64,000 nucleotides of DNA from NCBI GenBank assembly GCA_947034895.1, contig OX344761.1:72539839-72603838 (forward strand), in the 5' to 3' direction. This DNA comes from Rhytidiadelphus loreus (taxonomy: Eukaryota; Streptophyta; Bryopsida; Hypnales; Hylocomiaceae). The translations under genes were made by a program, and so were the position numbers. Below the pieces are notes generated by a model. That model had not been told where the DNA came from. It made no database searches and worked only from the letters and a program-made list of their open reading frames with translations. Shown piece by piece: positions 47,342-58,529 of the stretch (position 1 is the stretch's first letter; each line of letters begins with the position of its first letter).

Positions 47342-49573
47342 ATGAATGTTAATGTGCTCTGCTAATCTCCTCTTATTCACAACTTGGATCCAAATGTTAG
47401 CACTTCACATGCATTGCAACAAGTTTCAACTATTGCAATACGCAAATCTATCATTGCTTGGATGATTGAAGATGAGGCATTGCATGGTCCCAGAGGCCTT
47501 TCTGGATGCACATTAGAGCTTTTCTTCAGCACTTTTGAGGACAGAAAAGTGCCAACCTCATGAGAGCATCACGATGGTAGAAGTTGCATGAGGGTGATTG
47601 CAAGAAAGACCGGTCCTATTAGGCATCACAAATTGAAGTGACTAAGTTGCCATCAATCATAACTTTTGGAAAATGAAGCTGATGGACTTGAAATTTTTAT
47701 TGAAGATGGCTAACTGAGAAATCATGAGACTCATTATTTTTCATAAATTTTGAAAAATAATTTTATAATTAAATGTCAATTTAGCTAATTTGTCACACTT
47801 TGCGGTTTAGGGGTTTTTAGTACTGTAGAGCATCCAAAAATTATGATGTTCACTTGAATTTTTTGTGGGCTATTCCCACACTAAATGAGCATGTGCCTAC
47901 CAAAGGGCATTCAAAAAAACACAATTCTTTGTCCTCAACATGCATGCGAATAGAGGTCCCTTGCGCATAGCACTCCAAACATTTATGATGGTTTCAACTT
48001 TTAGTTTTTGGTGAAATGTAATCACTATCAAGTTTTTATAAATGGCCAATTTTTAGTTTTTTTTTATTCATGATTTTCTAATTTTTATTAATTTATACTT
48101 AATTTTATCTACTTTCTGTGACAAACTATCATTTTTTTTAAGTAGTACTATTTCAGTATTATAAAGTACTCAAATGTACTATTGGTTGTTGAGTTTTTAG
48201 ATCAATGGCTGAGATTGCTCCATTTTGTAGTACTCCTAGTACTGGGCAGAAAAAACGCAGTTTTTGACCAAACGCTACCAAAATCGTTCGGTCTTTCTTG
48301 CAATCATCCATGATAGCTTTTTCAATGACGTTGGTAAAGATTCTAATTTGGTACTTTCTTGTACCAGAAGTTGTCTTGGAGTTTGAAAGCGACTACATAC
48401 AAAGGCTACTTCTGGACGTGGCCACAAACGCTCCAATTGGGTGCAATGGCTATACCCTAAACTTCTTGATGCATTTGAATGGTTTAAAAAAAATTGGAGT
48501 CAAATTTTCTTCAGTTTGGTTAATTGAGTTGGCACTAAGTATATTATTGGCTCAAGACTCTGTCTACATACATCAATCTAGAGATCCAAAAAATAATGTA
48601 TTACTTACATAAAAAAATATGTCATAGTTGGATGCAACAATTTATGGATGTTCACAATATAATTCTATTATTTCAACGAGATAGATTGACATGTAGTGCA
48701 AAGAAAGAACAGTTGATTGAAGTCCACACAACATACCACTTGGGTGTGTTGCAAAGGGGATTTCAATCTGGCTTGTTACATGAAAACCTCGTAGAAAATA
48801 TTGATGAAACTCATTTTGCTGTCAACATTGACAGTGGCCGTACTTTAGGATTTTGAGGGGACACTTCTGTTAAATATGCAGAAGTGGTTTCAAGTAAAGA
48901 TTCTATGACAACGGTTGTCAAAATCTTCGGAGGACGTTGAGCCATGATAGAAGCTCCTATGCTATTTACTAATGTGGATAGTAATTATCCCATTAGAGGC
49001 TTGAACAATGACATTCCAGGTGTGACTTATAGAATAGGGCCAAAACGATGGATGGATCAAAAACTTTTTTCTATATACTTTGAAGAATCTTGAGCATTTC
49101 AAGCTAATGTACAACAACAAACTAAAATAGTTTGGGTTGATAATTGTACTAGTCACAATATCATTCCAAGACTGGCAGCCGTATTAGCTAGAAAGCAAAT
49201 AGTTCTAAAGTATTTGCCACCTTGCTCAACACATCTATGTCAACCTGTGGATACATTTATCATTTTAAAGATAAAAGACGCGTGGATGAAGCAGTGGGAA
49301 GCCAAGAAGACAAAATTAATTGGAGCCAATACTTGGCAAAACACTGCTCATGGAGATGGTCAATGGTTTGGTAAGTTTACCAACCCTGGTAAGAGATTTT
49401 TTCTTCAATTAGCTGTTGATAGCGTTGAAAACATCAACATACAAGGAGATTGCAATAATATGTCTTATGCTAGGAAAGCCATGATTTGTTGTAGCATGGT
49501 ATTAGTTGTTGATAACTCTTAGAGTTTGAATCAATTGTTTCCACATCTTCAAGAAATAGTTGCCAAACATTGA
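47342..49573 (+). pseudogene. Pogo-type DDE_1 transposase, split and degenerate
   Basis: The N-terminal part starts at ATG 47342 and can be followed through NLDPNVSTSHALQQ and RKSIIAWMIEDEALHGP to ASRW*KLH. There a 717-bp transposon (47592-48308) interrupts it. Coding resumes at 48309 (SFFNDVGKDSNL; GRGHKRSNWVQWLYPKLLDAF), shifts frame in an A-run near 48485 and again near 48596, then stays in one frame to 49573. The catalytic triad is visible: IDETHF (Asp 48803), VWVDNCTSH (Asp 49139) and CQPVD (Asp 49250), with 36 residues between the last two. The stops at 48854, 48938 and 49091 are all TGA. LPPCSTHLCQPVD is the DDE_1/pogo signature. It would have cut and pasted the surrounding 5.7-kb element; it is now inactive. 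Confidence 0.85.
47592..48308. mobile_element. TTGCAAGAAA-family element, copy 2, inside the transposase
   Basis: Ends GGGTGATTGCAAGAAAGACC and CGGTCTTTCTTGCAATCATC; target duplication CATGA at 47587-47591 and 48309-48313. Removing it rejoins the transposase reading at KLH/DSFF. It is 717 bp. The interior is the reverse complement of 53056-53757. Confidence 0.87.
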
Positions 49574-49888
49574 CCGTACTTTGATGGACAAGATGTAGCT
49601 CAATTTGGTAGGCCAAATTAGATATTGGTTTTATTCTTTTTACATTGTATACAAATATGAAATTTTATATATTTTTTCTTCAATTTCAAGTTTCTATGAT
49701 ACATTTTGTTATATGAATTGTGAGTTTTTCATGTTTGAATTTTTCAATGAGGATTTTCTTGTAAAGTGTTTATTATGTAAAAACAATTCCTTTATGAGCA
49801 ATTTGATGAAATAATTGCCAATACTAAATGTAATCTTGTAAAAAAATTTATATCCTAAAAACTTACTAAAGTTGACAAATAGTGTCTA

Positions 49889-49979
49889 TGTTGACATTTA
49901 GTGTTGACAACATTAGAAGGATTGTTGACATTTAGTGTTGACAACATTAGAAAGATTGTTGACATTTAGTGTTGTACTT
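49889..49979 (+). repeat. Subterminal direct repeats of the pogo-like element
   Basis: GTTGACATTTAGTGTTG occurs three times, spaced by about 37 bp, just inside the right end. Such repeats often bind the transposase; that role is inferred. Confidence 0.65.
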
Positions 49980-50060
49980 TGTAATTAGTGTTGCAAACAC
50001 TAAATACCATTATTAGTGTAGTGGTGCCACATTAGCGCCACATCAGACGGGCAATTTTTA

Positions 50061-50460
50061 AAATATTAATAAATATTAATAAATATTAATAAATATTAAT
50101 AAATATTAATAAATATTAATAAATATTAATAAATATTAATGAATATTAATAAATATTAATAAATATTAATAAATATTAATAAATATTAATAAATATTAAT
50201 AAATATTAATAAATATTAATAAATATTAATAAATATTAATAAATATTAATAAATATTAATAAATATTAATAAATATTAATAAATATTAATAAATATTAAT
50301 AAATATTAATAAATATTAATAAATATTAATAAATATTAATAAATATTAATAAATATTAATAAATATTAATAAATATTAATAAATATTAATAAATATTAAT
50401 AAATATTAATAAATATTAATAAATATTAATAAATATTAATAAATATTAATAAATATTAAT
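50061..50460. repeat. 10-bp AT-only satellite, 40 copies
   Basis: AAATATTAAT is repeated 40 times in 400 bp. All units are the same except 50141-50150 (GAATATTAAT). It starts 42 bp after the pogo-like element. The uniformity suggests recent expansion. It is pure A/T and likely easy to unwind; no function is shown. Confidence 0.97.
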
Positions 50461-50689
50461 AAAATATTTATTTATTTCTATTTTTCTGTACTTGCACTGT
50501 GGGGCTACTGAAAATAAAAAACTCGCAACTTCTTTCAGGCCTCAAACTTTTCCTAATGAAAATCCCACATCACTCCAAAACACCTACGTGATAACACATT
50601 TTGAAAGTTTTGACTTCGTACGAACTTATCCAAATTTTCAATTTTTTTTGTCACGGATAATATATGGTCTTTTAGAGATTAATTAAGAT

Positions 50690-50810
50690 TATAAATAGGG
50701 AGATTAATGATCATTGTGAGCATTTTATGTCGGGGATTTTATATTGCCATCTACTACTTTGTGTGCAACTTTAATAGTGGCATTTACATCTTAATGAGTT
50801 TAGTCTAACT
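50690..50810. repeat. Dispersed non-coding repeat
   Basis: Matches 19255-19375 (GGGGATTTTATATTGCCATC, ACTTTAATAGTGGCAT). The homology continues at about 52618 on the other side of the next element. Confidence 0.55.
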
Positions 50811-52605
50811 CACATTAGATGTTTTTCAGTTGCACTGGAGGGTCGTTTCAAGCTCGTTCTTGAATATGTTCCCAATGCAACGAGGAAGCGTCAAGTGTTG
50901 TATTACCAAAAAATGGCTTTTCGATACTTCTCTGATTGAATCAGAGTAGATTCTATCTCCCTTTTAAAAAACTCAGATTCATTGTCTACGAATCTAGTGG
51001 CATTGTCGTAATATGACAAAGAAAAGGTTTATGATCCTAATCCATGCATTCAAATCAAAACAACCTTAATGTATAAAGGCAATGTTCAACATGTAGTACT
51101 TTTCCAAAACTTTGATTTAATCAATTGTTTTATACTAAGTACGTACTTAGTTTAATAGACCGAATTAGAGAAGAGGTCGGATCAAATACTGCTAAAGGGT
51201 CAGACAATACAGTAGTAGACATTTTTTTCCTAAAATCAATATCACAAGCAAGTGCGATCATAACCGATCCACGTATCTTCTCGATTTTTAATGAAGCAAC
51301 TGTAGTTTGCTATTGCTTACTATCCAGCTATGGCAGAAACGAGCCAAAGCATTATTTGACAAATTTACAAGAAAGAAAGTTTTTTAACAAAAATTGTACA
51401 ATTTGACCTCACTAAGCTTAAATTGACAAATATTCCGAGCAAAGTAGGGTAAGTGAAGGTATTTGTGATGCCAAATTGTCATAAATCCTTATCCTTCATA
51501 CACCAATATCATTGTTTGAAATTTCATGAAAAATTTTGAAATTTTTTCCAAGAGGTGGTAATCCTCACCTGTACCCATGTCAACAACAAACTGTTAGTTT
51601 GTCACTCGACATGTACGAGGTGTCTTAAAATTACCACAACTTGTCATCGTATGTTCACCTAAGAAAAAAAATCTTTGTTTCCAATCTTTACACAAAAGAG
51701 CAGCATTTTACAAAAGTTCAAATTTACAAATAAGTACAGAATAATACACCACCTGTTGGCCGCTATTCTGTGATCCAAGTACCATAGCAAAGATTGTTTG
51801 CACACAATCGCATACTGCCAAAAAATCCAATATCAATCTGATCAGAACCAGTCAGCCTACAATTACAAGTTCCGTAAGCAAGCGACTAAGAGACGGATAG
51901 TTCTGTATGAGCGCTGGAGATCTAATTGTGCAGGCGCGGTAGTTTAGTTCAATTACCAGTGCATCTTGACATTCCCTTAATCGGGTTTATTCAAACCTAA
52001 TTAAAGCAAGATTCCCCAAATTATCATGAAATATTGGCATACTTGATTCCTAATAATGCACTGATACGAGATCGTGATTCATTAACTTGAAATCCAATGT
52101 AACCTTAGCAACTATATCGTCAAGACTGTTTGCTTCCTATAGCCAGCAATGGTCAGGAGCTTTAATCTCCTATTGACGTAAAGCCTTTACTATGGATGTA
52201 TGGACTATCACAAGTAATTTTCTTTTCTGGTATATCCTTAAGATAGAATATGTTCCAAGGAAAAGTGACACAAATATATAGTATATATACGGTCTGAAAA
52301 TTATATATAAAAAAACATATATAAGTATATATATAATTGGAGTAAGAAATTAAATATATTCAATATGTTTTGATATATTTGTGGAACAACAGTAGATTAC
52401 ACAAAACCTTGACTTAATTGAGGAGTTGTAATCTAAAAAAAAAAATTGCTTCTGAAATGAAAATATGAAAGTAAATTTATTTATTTATTTTTCCAATGAT
52501 GTGGCAGTCTCTTGGCTACATCAGATTGCTGCCCTGGTGCAGCGCAACACGTTCCCTGCAATCAGGAACTCATGGCCCTCCGGATGGGCCAAATCCCATC
52601 TAATG
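50811..52605. mobile_element. Probable 1.8-kb non-autonomous element with unidentified cargo
   Basis: The 19.3-kb relative lacks this stretch, so it is an insertion. Ends: ACATTAGATG at about 50811, with its inverse CATCTAATGT at about 52605, followed inward on both sides by GGAGGG-containing sequence. No clear target duplication was found. The interior (about 50880-52280) has mixed composition and no resemblance to other repeats in the window. The plus-strand open frame at 51125-51406 (EEVGSNTAKGSDNTVVDIFF) is not recognised. A run of TA-rich sequence lies at 52270-52370. Confidence 0.45.
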
Positions 52606-53055
52606 TATTAATTTTTTTGCTTTTATATGGGGACTTTGTTTCAAAAATTGACATTCCTTGAAGTATATTTTAGTACCTTTGACTTTTGTTTGTAAGACTT
52701 GATTTTGACACTTGTTATGATATTTTTGCTTTCAAGAAAACTAACAAAATTAAGCTTTCTAAGATCAATTTCTAGATGCCTTAAAGTTTTATGTAAGAAA
52801 TTTCAACTTCAACAAAATTGCACAATTTTTGAGAAAATGCCATTGTTGACAACATTGATGAAAGATTTTTGGCTAGTTAGGCGGTAGTTTGTATATTTGT
52901 TGAAATTGGAATGCTAAAATTAGAAGACTTGAAAGTGCCTTTAAAAACTTTGATTTTTTTCCACCTGTACATATTATCATGATACTTAGTGATGTGTAAT
53001 TTTTTTCACATCATTTTGAAGTGCAAGAATAAAGATACGAGGATTTGAAGTGATG
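52606..53055. other. Intergenic; contains unoccupied hAT MITE site
   Basis: 52618-52790 matches 19383-19426 joined to 19991-20110, reading TTCCTTGAAGTATA across the hAT target. The rest shows nothing. Confidence 0.6.
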
Positions 53056-53757
53056 GAGGTTGCAAGAAAAACTGAACATTTTTTGTAGCATTTTGCCAAA
53101 AGTGCAATTTCTGTACTCAATACTATGATTACTATGATATAGAACAATCTCAGCCGTTGATCTAAAAAATCGGCGACTAGTATTACTTATGACTACTTGC
53201 AAGTATTGAAAATGTATTATTTGAAAAAAAGATGGTTTGTCAAGGAAAATAGATACAACTAGTTAAAAAATAATAATAATTAGAAAATCATGAACAAAAA
53301 TGAAGTAAAAATTGGCCAATTGTAAAGACTTGATAGTAATCACATTTCACCAAAAGATGGAAGTAGAAACTATCTTCAATGTTTAGAAGTGCACACGCAA
53401 GGGAACCCTGATTACATGAATATGGAGGCTATGAAATAATATATTTTTAGATTTCCTTTAGTAGGTACATGTCTCCCTACTGTAGGAATAGATCACAAAA
53501 ATTTCAGCTCTAGATCATTAATTTTCAATACTCCCTATTACTAAAACCTCCTAAACCTCAAAGTGTGACAAATTAGAAAATCGACTTTTAAATATAAAAT
53601 GATTTTTTAATTTATAAAAAAATAAGGGATATGATTCTAGTCAAGTTAATTATCTCCAATAAAAATTTCAAGTTCATCGGATTTGACCGTCAAAAGTTCT
53701 AGTAGAAAACAACTCCCTTATGATGCAAAATAGGACCAATCTTTCTTGCAATCACCT
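53056..53757. mobile_element. TTGCAAGAAA-family element, copy 3
   Basis: Ends GAGGTTGCAAGAAAAACT and ATCTTTCTTGCAATCACCT; probable duplication TGATG (53051-53055, 53758-53762). It is 702 bp, the reverse-orientation sister of 47592-48308 (for example CACATTTCACCAAAAGATGG here). Confidence 0.8.
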
Positions 53758-53762
53758 TGATG

Positions 53763-55103
53763 ACCCAAAGTACCTTTTCCACTCTCCATAACTTTACCAA
53801 AAATTGCACAATTGATCAATTCTTAATCAATTTGCATTGATGGATTCAACAAAAACAATTGTGTTGGTTTCTTTGTTGTTCACAAATCGTTACTGATTTA
53901 AGAGACTTGGTGTCATTTGGATGCATTATGAATGTTTTTTGGGGTTCATTGAAGGGCTACATGAAACAAATGAAGTACATTCATTTATGCTAAAAGAATG
54001 ATTCTTGATTAGTCTTCAAGAACATGACTAGTGTGGTTGTTCAATGCTTTATGATTTTTGTCCAAGTTTCTCAATTAATTTATCTAGGGAAGAAATAAAA
54101 ATGAAAATCTTATGCTTGGATTTTTTTCAACCCATAATTTAAATGTTGTGAAATGCTCTAGAGCTACATTTACTTTTCTACAATAATTTCTTACAATAGG
54201 GTTTAAAATTGTGCCCTAATGAATTTGTGTAATAAATAATTCATGCAATACTTCATCCTTCACCCTTGAAAAATTGAGGCACATTGGAGTAGAAATTGTC
54301 AAAAATTGCCATTTTTTAGGATAGTGAAAAAAATGAGAAAAAAACTTTGAGAAAACTCAACCATACAATTTTGTGCTCAAATATTAGGGGAATGTGTGGA
54401 TAAATTTCCAAAAACTTTGGCTGCACAAATTGAAAAATTGTGACCTTGTCCAAGAAGTTCAATAGACTTAAGCTCCTATAGTGAGATTTTTACACTATGC
54501 ATGGCTATTTTTTTGACAATTACATCCTATATTGTAGTAGTTACATAACTGCCAAATTTCAAAAGTAGGGGAAGAATTTTGCACATGCTGCCAAAAATTA
54601 CTTAAGATTTTGTGCAACAAAGAATATTAGATCTTGGCACCCAATTGGAAAAAAATTATATTCTCACCAAAGGAGTACATGGTCACACCTTGTGTCAAAA
54701 TTTTATGAACATTTGACCAAAATTGACTTCAAAGGAATCTACCCAAGATTTCTTGTGTACGTTGAGTGGACACTTGGTCCTTTGGAAATTTAATGTTGAA
54801 ATTTCTGAAAATACGATACAGTTTGTGGGCATGGTTGTGAGTCTTGGGTGGGGTACATTACCCTCTACAAAGTAAGGTAACCCCTGTGACTATATTGCAT
54901 GGTGATTCTACCTCCTTTTTCATATTTGTGCAAAAACTTTATAGAGCTTACAATTTACTTTCTAGATGGCACTGTACCACATACGGTACTCAAGAAGTGG
55001 TTGTAAATTTTGAAAAAGAGGGTGAGCATGATCATTGTAGATACCTTCAAGTCCCCTTGTCCAAAAATAAAAATTAGCAATTTGACTTGTTTTGAAGGAG
55101 ATA
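53763..55103. other. AT-rich intergenic sequence, nothing recognised
   Basis: No supported gene. Open frames at 54844-55198 overlap a transposon border and have no family resemblance. Confidence 0.45.
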
Positions 55104-55504
55104 AGGTGGAACCACCCATTACCGATAACTTAAGCCATAGCAGATATGATCTGCAGCAGTATGTGGCAAAGCAAAAATGTAGGGAAGTGGAAAGATAGAA
55201 ATCATGGGGATATAGAAAATTTGGTGAATTTACAGTTTGAACTGAAATTACTGTGAATTATGAAAGCCTGGAGTTGTGTTTGACCCATGTCCAATGTCTA
55301 GAGTCTTGCAAATTTGATCACTGGGAGAGTACATGTAGGTAACTCTGGCACATAAAAGGAGCATGGCAGTGTCAAGACCACAGTGGTCCAGAACTGATTT
55401 TCTTTGAATTACAAATTAATGCTAATGAGTCCTACCATCTTCTGGATTTGAGGCACCCTACTGATTGACTATGAGGGGGTGGCTGGTAATGGGTGGTTCT
55501 ACCT
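55104..55504. mobile_element. MITE, AGGTGG family
   Basis: Ends AGGTGGAACCACCCATTACC and GGTAATGGGTGGTTCTACCT, TA on both sides (55102-55103, 55505-55506). It is 401 bp, related at its ends to 5285-5639 and 55800-56169. Confidence 0.8.
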
Positions 55505-55799
55505 TATCTGGATATCGGTTTCAATGTCAGCAAGGATAGGGGCTGAAACCCTCAATAGCAAATGAAGTTCTTTCATGCAACTAGCAATCTTTTTTAAATG
55601 CCCAAAGTTGAAATGTGTCAGGATTCAATGGCATTTTTTGGTGCCCAAATTATATTTTAGTGTCCCCAATACACAGAAGTTGCAATCTAAGGGTGGGTAC
55701 CTTCCTAAATTTTTGAAATCACTGCAAGATGTTGAAAGAGCACAAACTATGCGATTATTGAATTCATTTTAGTTGGAATTTTTATAAGGAAGTACAATA

Positions 55800-56169
55800 A
55801 GGTGGAAGCACCCAAAACCGTCAGTTTAAGGAATTTAGCATACTTGGAGGCACCATTTCAATAAATTCATATTTTTGTGGTGTTAGCGAGAGAAAATCAT
55901 GAATTTTCAAAAAAAAAAAAAAGATTTTTCGGACTTGGTGTGTATTTTCTATGAATTTCCAAAGTTGCAGTCCCCTAAACCATTGGAACCGTCCTGTTGG
56001 TGGACCCAAATCTGAATTCTGACAAATTGAGCACTTACCCAATCACAGTGAAGAGAGGAAAAAACTTAATGACACATGTCAAGGACCATTCAATAAAAGT
56101 CTAGGGACGGTTTATTGTCCATCTAGGAACAAAGATTAGGTACAGGTGCGGTATTGGGTACTTCCACCT
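55800..56169. mobile_element. MITE, AGGTGG family
   Basis: Ends AGGTGGAAGCACCCAAAACC and GGTATTGGGTACTTCCACCT, TA on both sides (55798-55799, 56170-56171). It is 370 bp and shares internal sequence with 5285-5639. Confidence 0.8.
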
Positions 56170-56210
56170 TAACTGATTTGGCCTGAGGGAGAGGTGACCA
56201 CAAAATCATA

Positions 56211-56294
56211 TTCCCTCTGTCTCAAAAAAAAGACAGGAGTTTCCTTTGTAAAATACATAGCAAACACCAGTCTGATTTTGAGACAGAGGGAGAG
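56211..56294. mobile_element. Very short Stowaway-type MITE
   Basis: Ends TTCCCTCTGTCTCAAAAA and TTTTGAGACAGAGGGAGAG, TA on both sides (56209-56210, 56295-56296). It is 84 bp. The CCCTC.GTCTCAAAA end is the common Stowaway terminus of plants. Confidence 0.85.
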
Positions 56295-57132
56295 TAACTT
56301 ACTTACTCTAAGATCAGAATTATAGGAACAAAAGGATACTCACTCTGAGCATCCGTCCTCATCTTCTCGTCCTACTTAATTGCCATCATTGTAATCTTAC
56401 TTCTGGTCGGGCACTGTGAAAGAAAATTCTCATCTAACGCTTATTATTCTTACACGGTGGCAAGTCTCCACATAGCCCAACCCCACATCCACAGGTTTCC
56501 TTGGCTTTTGCTTCTGCATCCTCAAAACATTCAAAGGCAATTAACTTAGCTGTGCGTCGTGCAAATTCATATTGTTCAGTAAAATGAAGGAAGCAAGGAT
56601 GAGAAGATGGGACTGGAGGATGGGCATGAAGTTGTTTCAGAGTTTTCACATACTTTCATTGTCAACACTGAATGATGAGCACTTGTATTGTACTGGAGCT
56701 TCGAGGCCTACCCGATGAAGTCAACCCTCCATGTCTCTAGGAAAAAACCTCATGATCCGTTGCAATTCTCAAATTCCTCACTGACCAAACCCTAACCCTA
56801 ACTTACTACCCCTGAGTTTTCAATTGAGCCTCTCCACTTCAACACTTTGGAGGTATATGATTGGGGTCAGTACCCAATGAATTAGTGCGCTAAGGGAGTT
56901 TGTCCTGATGCAGGGGATACTTGTAGCAGCTGTGCGACCTCAGTTGGCCATTGGTGAATGGAAGAGCAGGTGAGTGCCTCTGGTCCCACCTCTCTATTAA
57001 AGAAATGAAGGACACCCAACCCACGAACAAACCATCTGAAGAACATTTGACATCACAATAGACAGGATGTGAGAAAATGATGGATGGACAATGGCAAAGG
57101 TTTGCTAGCCATTCTCTTGGCAATGGCCAGTA
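56295..57132. other. Intergenic; possible minus-strand coding fragments
   Basis: The minus-strand frame 56434-56649 contains EFARRTAKLIAFECFEDAE and the frame 56890-57135 contains SLIERWDQRHSPALPF. Their composition looks more protein-like than the surroundings, but I cannot name a family, and no splice or promoter signal ties them together. Confidence 0.25.
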
Positions 57133-57844
57133 CACTAATAATGGTATGTAGTGTTGGCAACACTAATTCCAAAGCACAACACTAAATGTCAACAATTTCA
57201 CTAGTGTTACTAACACTAAATGTCAATATAGGCACTATTTGATAACTTTTTGAATTTTTTTGAGATATAAATTTTTAACAAGACTTCATTTACTGTTAAA
57301 GGTAATTTCATATTAGAAATGAGCTCACAAGAGGTGGAAAGTAAAACTCTAAATGGGAATTGTAAAATTAGGTAACACTATTTGTACCATAACACTAAAT
57401 ACCATCATTAGAACATCCCCACCCGCCTTGCAAAATGCGGTAGTGGCTTGGCCTGCAAAATGCCAGGCCATCCATTTTGCAAGGTGGGTGCCCCACCCAT
57501 CCTGCTAAGCCCCTCTTAAGAGGCCAATGCACATTTACTTTATGAGTAAAATATAAAAGTACCGTCCAGAAAATTATACAGGTGTTTGCCGGAGGTGAAA
57601 GCAAATCGTGTGAAGGTGAACCCCCCCCAGCACCTACAGTTGCGGAAGGTTGTCGCATACTGTCTCGCAACTATTTTGCAGAGCAGGAACCGGCCTACAA
57701 AAGGACCTCGTTTTGGAGGTCGGAGACCCTTTGGAGGCCACTCCTCTTAAGAGGCCATCCGTTTTGGAGGACGGGTGGGGCGTTTTTGGAGGCCTCTCTT
57801 ACGAGGTCATCCGTTTTGCAAGACGGTTGGGGATGCTCTTAGTG
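57133..57844. mobile_element. Non-autonomous relative of the pogo-like element
   Basis: Left end CACTAATAATGGTATGTAGT, right end AACACTAAATACCATCATTA, then, after a nested element, GTG; TA outside (57131-57132, 57845-57846). About 281 bp remain without the nested insert. The ends match those of 44283-50018, so it was probably moved by that transposase. Confidence 0.85.
57411..57838. mobile_element. PIF/Harbinger MITE nested in a pogo-type MITE
   Basis: Ends GAACATCCCCACCCGCCTTG and AAGACGGTTGGGGATGCTC, TTA on both sides (57408-57410, 57839-57841). It is 428 bp. Removing it restores CATCATTAGTG, the end of the host MITE. Confidence 0.88.
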
Positions 57845-57878
57845 TAGTTGGTGTTGCGGTCTACCCTTGATGCATGGA

Positions 57879-58233
57879 ACGTTAAATCATGCATTTGAAG
57901 GTGGGCTTGGCTAACATGGTGAGCAAGCTAGCCAACTGCGCTCGACCGAGTGTACAAGTGGTTGGGTGGAGTTGTAGGACCGCGGCCCCAACAAAACTAC
58001 GTGACTGTGTCCTAGACGGAAGTGTAGGACCACAATACAATTTCATTATTCTATGGGTCCTACACATACTACATACGACCTATAGAACAATGAAATTGTA
58101 CTGTAGTCCTACAGTTCCGTTGGGGTTGCGGTCCTACAGCCACACCCAACCACCCACGCACTTGGCCGGGCACCGTCAGCCAGCTCACATGCCACGTCAG
58201 CCGGGCCCACCTTGGAATGCACGATTTAATGTC
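57879..58233. mobile_element. Foldback element with long inverted arms
   Basis: Left arm from ACGTTAAATCATGCATT, right arm to AATGCACGATTTAATGT. The arms also pair at GTTGGGTGGAGTTGTAGGAC with GTCCTACAGCCACACCCAAC, and around CCATAGAATAATGAAATTGT in the centre. Target duplication unclear. It is probably a MULE-like or foldback element. Confidence 0.65.
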
Positions 58234-58266
58234 TTGTGTTCTCAAGGGGCTATGGCATCTAACTTA

Positions 58267-58529
58267 GAGCATCCCCACCAACGTGTTCTGTATCCCTAAA
58301 AATTTAGGAAGAGGACCTCAGATGGGAATGGGGATACAGAAGCTTGCGCACACCGGTCTCGAAACAAGATCTCTACCCCAAATTTATAGAGAACTCGGTA
58401 AAAGTTGGGCCCAATTCCCTATATTGGAGCTCATATAGAGAACTCGCAAGGTCTCATCTCTATAAAGTCAAGGCTGACTAGTTTGAGGTCCCAAGTTTGG
58501 GGATAGAGAACACGTTGGCGGGGATGCTC
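58267..58529. mobile_element. PIF/Harbinger MITE
   Basis: Ends GAGCATCCCCACCAACGTG and CACGTTGGCGGGGATGCTC. TTA precedes (58264-58266) but ACA follows, so one copy of the duplication has decayed or been lost. It is 263 bp, related to 30744-31000. Confidence 0.8.

Larger units (their letters stand above)
44283..50018 (+). mobile_element. Pogo-like (Tc1/mariner superfamily) transposon with nested insertions
   Basis: Left end CACTAATAATGATATTTAGT and right end ACTAAATACCATTATTAGTG are inverted repeats with TA outside (44281-44282, 50019-50020). Three inserted elements (44478-45042, 45851-46135, 47592-48308) account for about 1.57 kb of its 5736 bp. It holds a degenerate DDE_1-type transposase at 47342-49573, which agrees with the TA duplication. 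Three direct repeats lie just inside the right end. An internally deleted relative is at 57133-57844. Sequence at about 44380-47070 between the end and the transposase has no recognised coding content. Confidence 0.85.

Noticed and set aside
50061..50460. CRISPR-like array
   Set aside because: It is a plain tandem satellite of a 10-bp unit without spacers, in plant DNA.
51920..52010. tRNA-like stretch (CGCGGTAGTTTAGTTCAA)
   Set aside because: It resembles a D-arm, but I could not form a proper acceptor stem, anticodon arm and T-arm.
52260..52370. TATATA-rich run as a promoter
   Set aside because: It is a simple AT repeat with no gene placed downstream.
56780..56800. Interstitial telomere repeat (AAACCCTAACCCTAA)
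   Set aside because: Only about two units, without further copies; chance or a gene-fragment motif is more likely.
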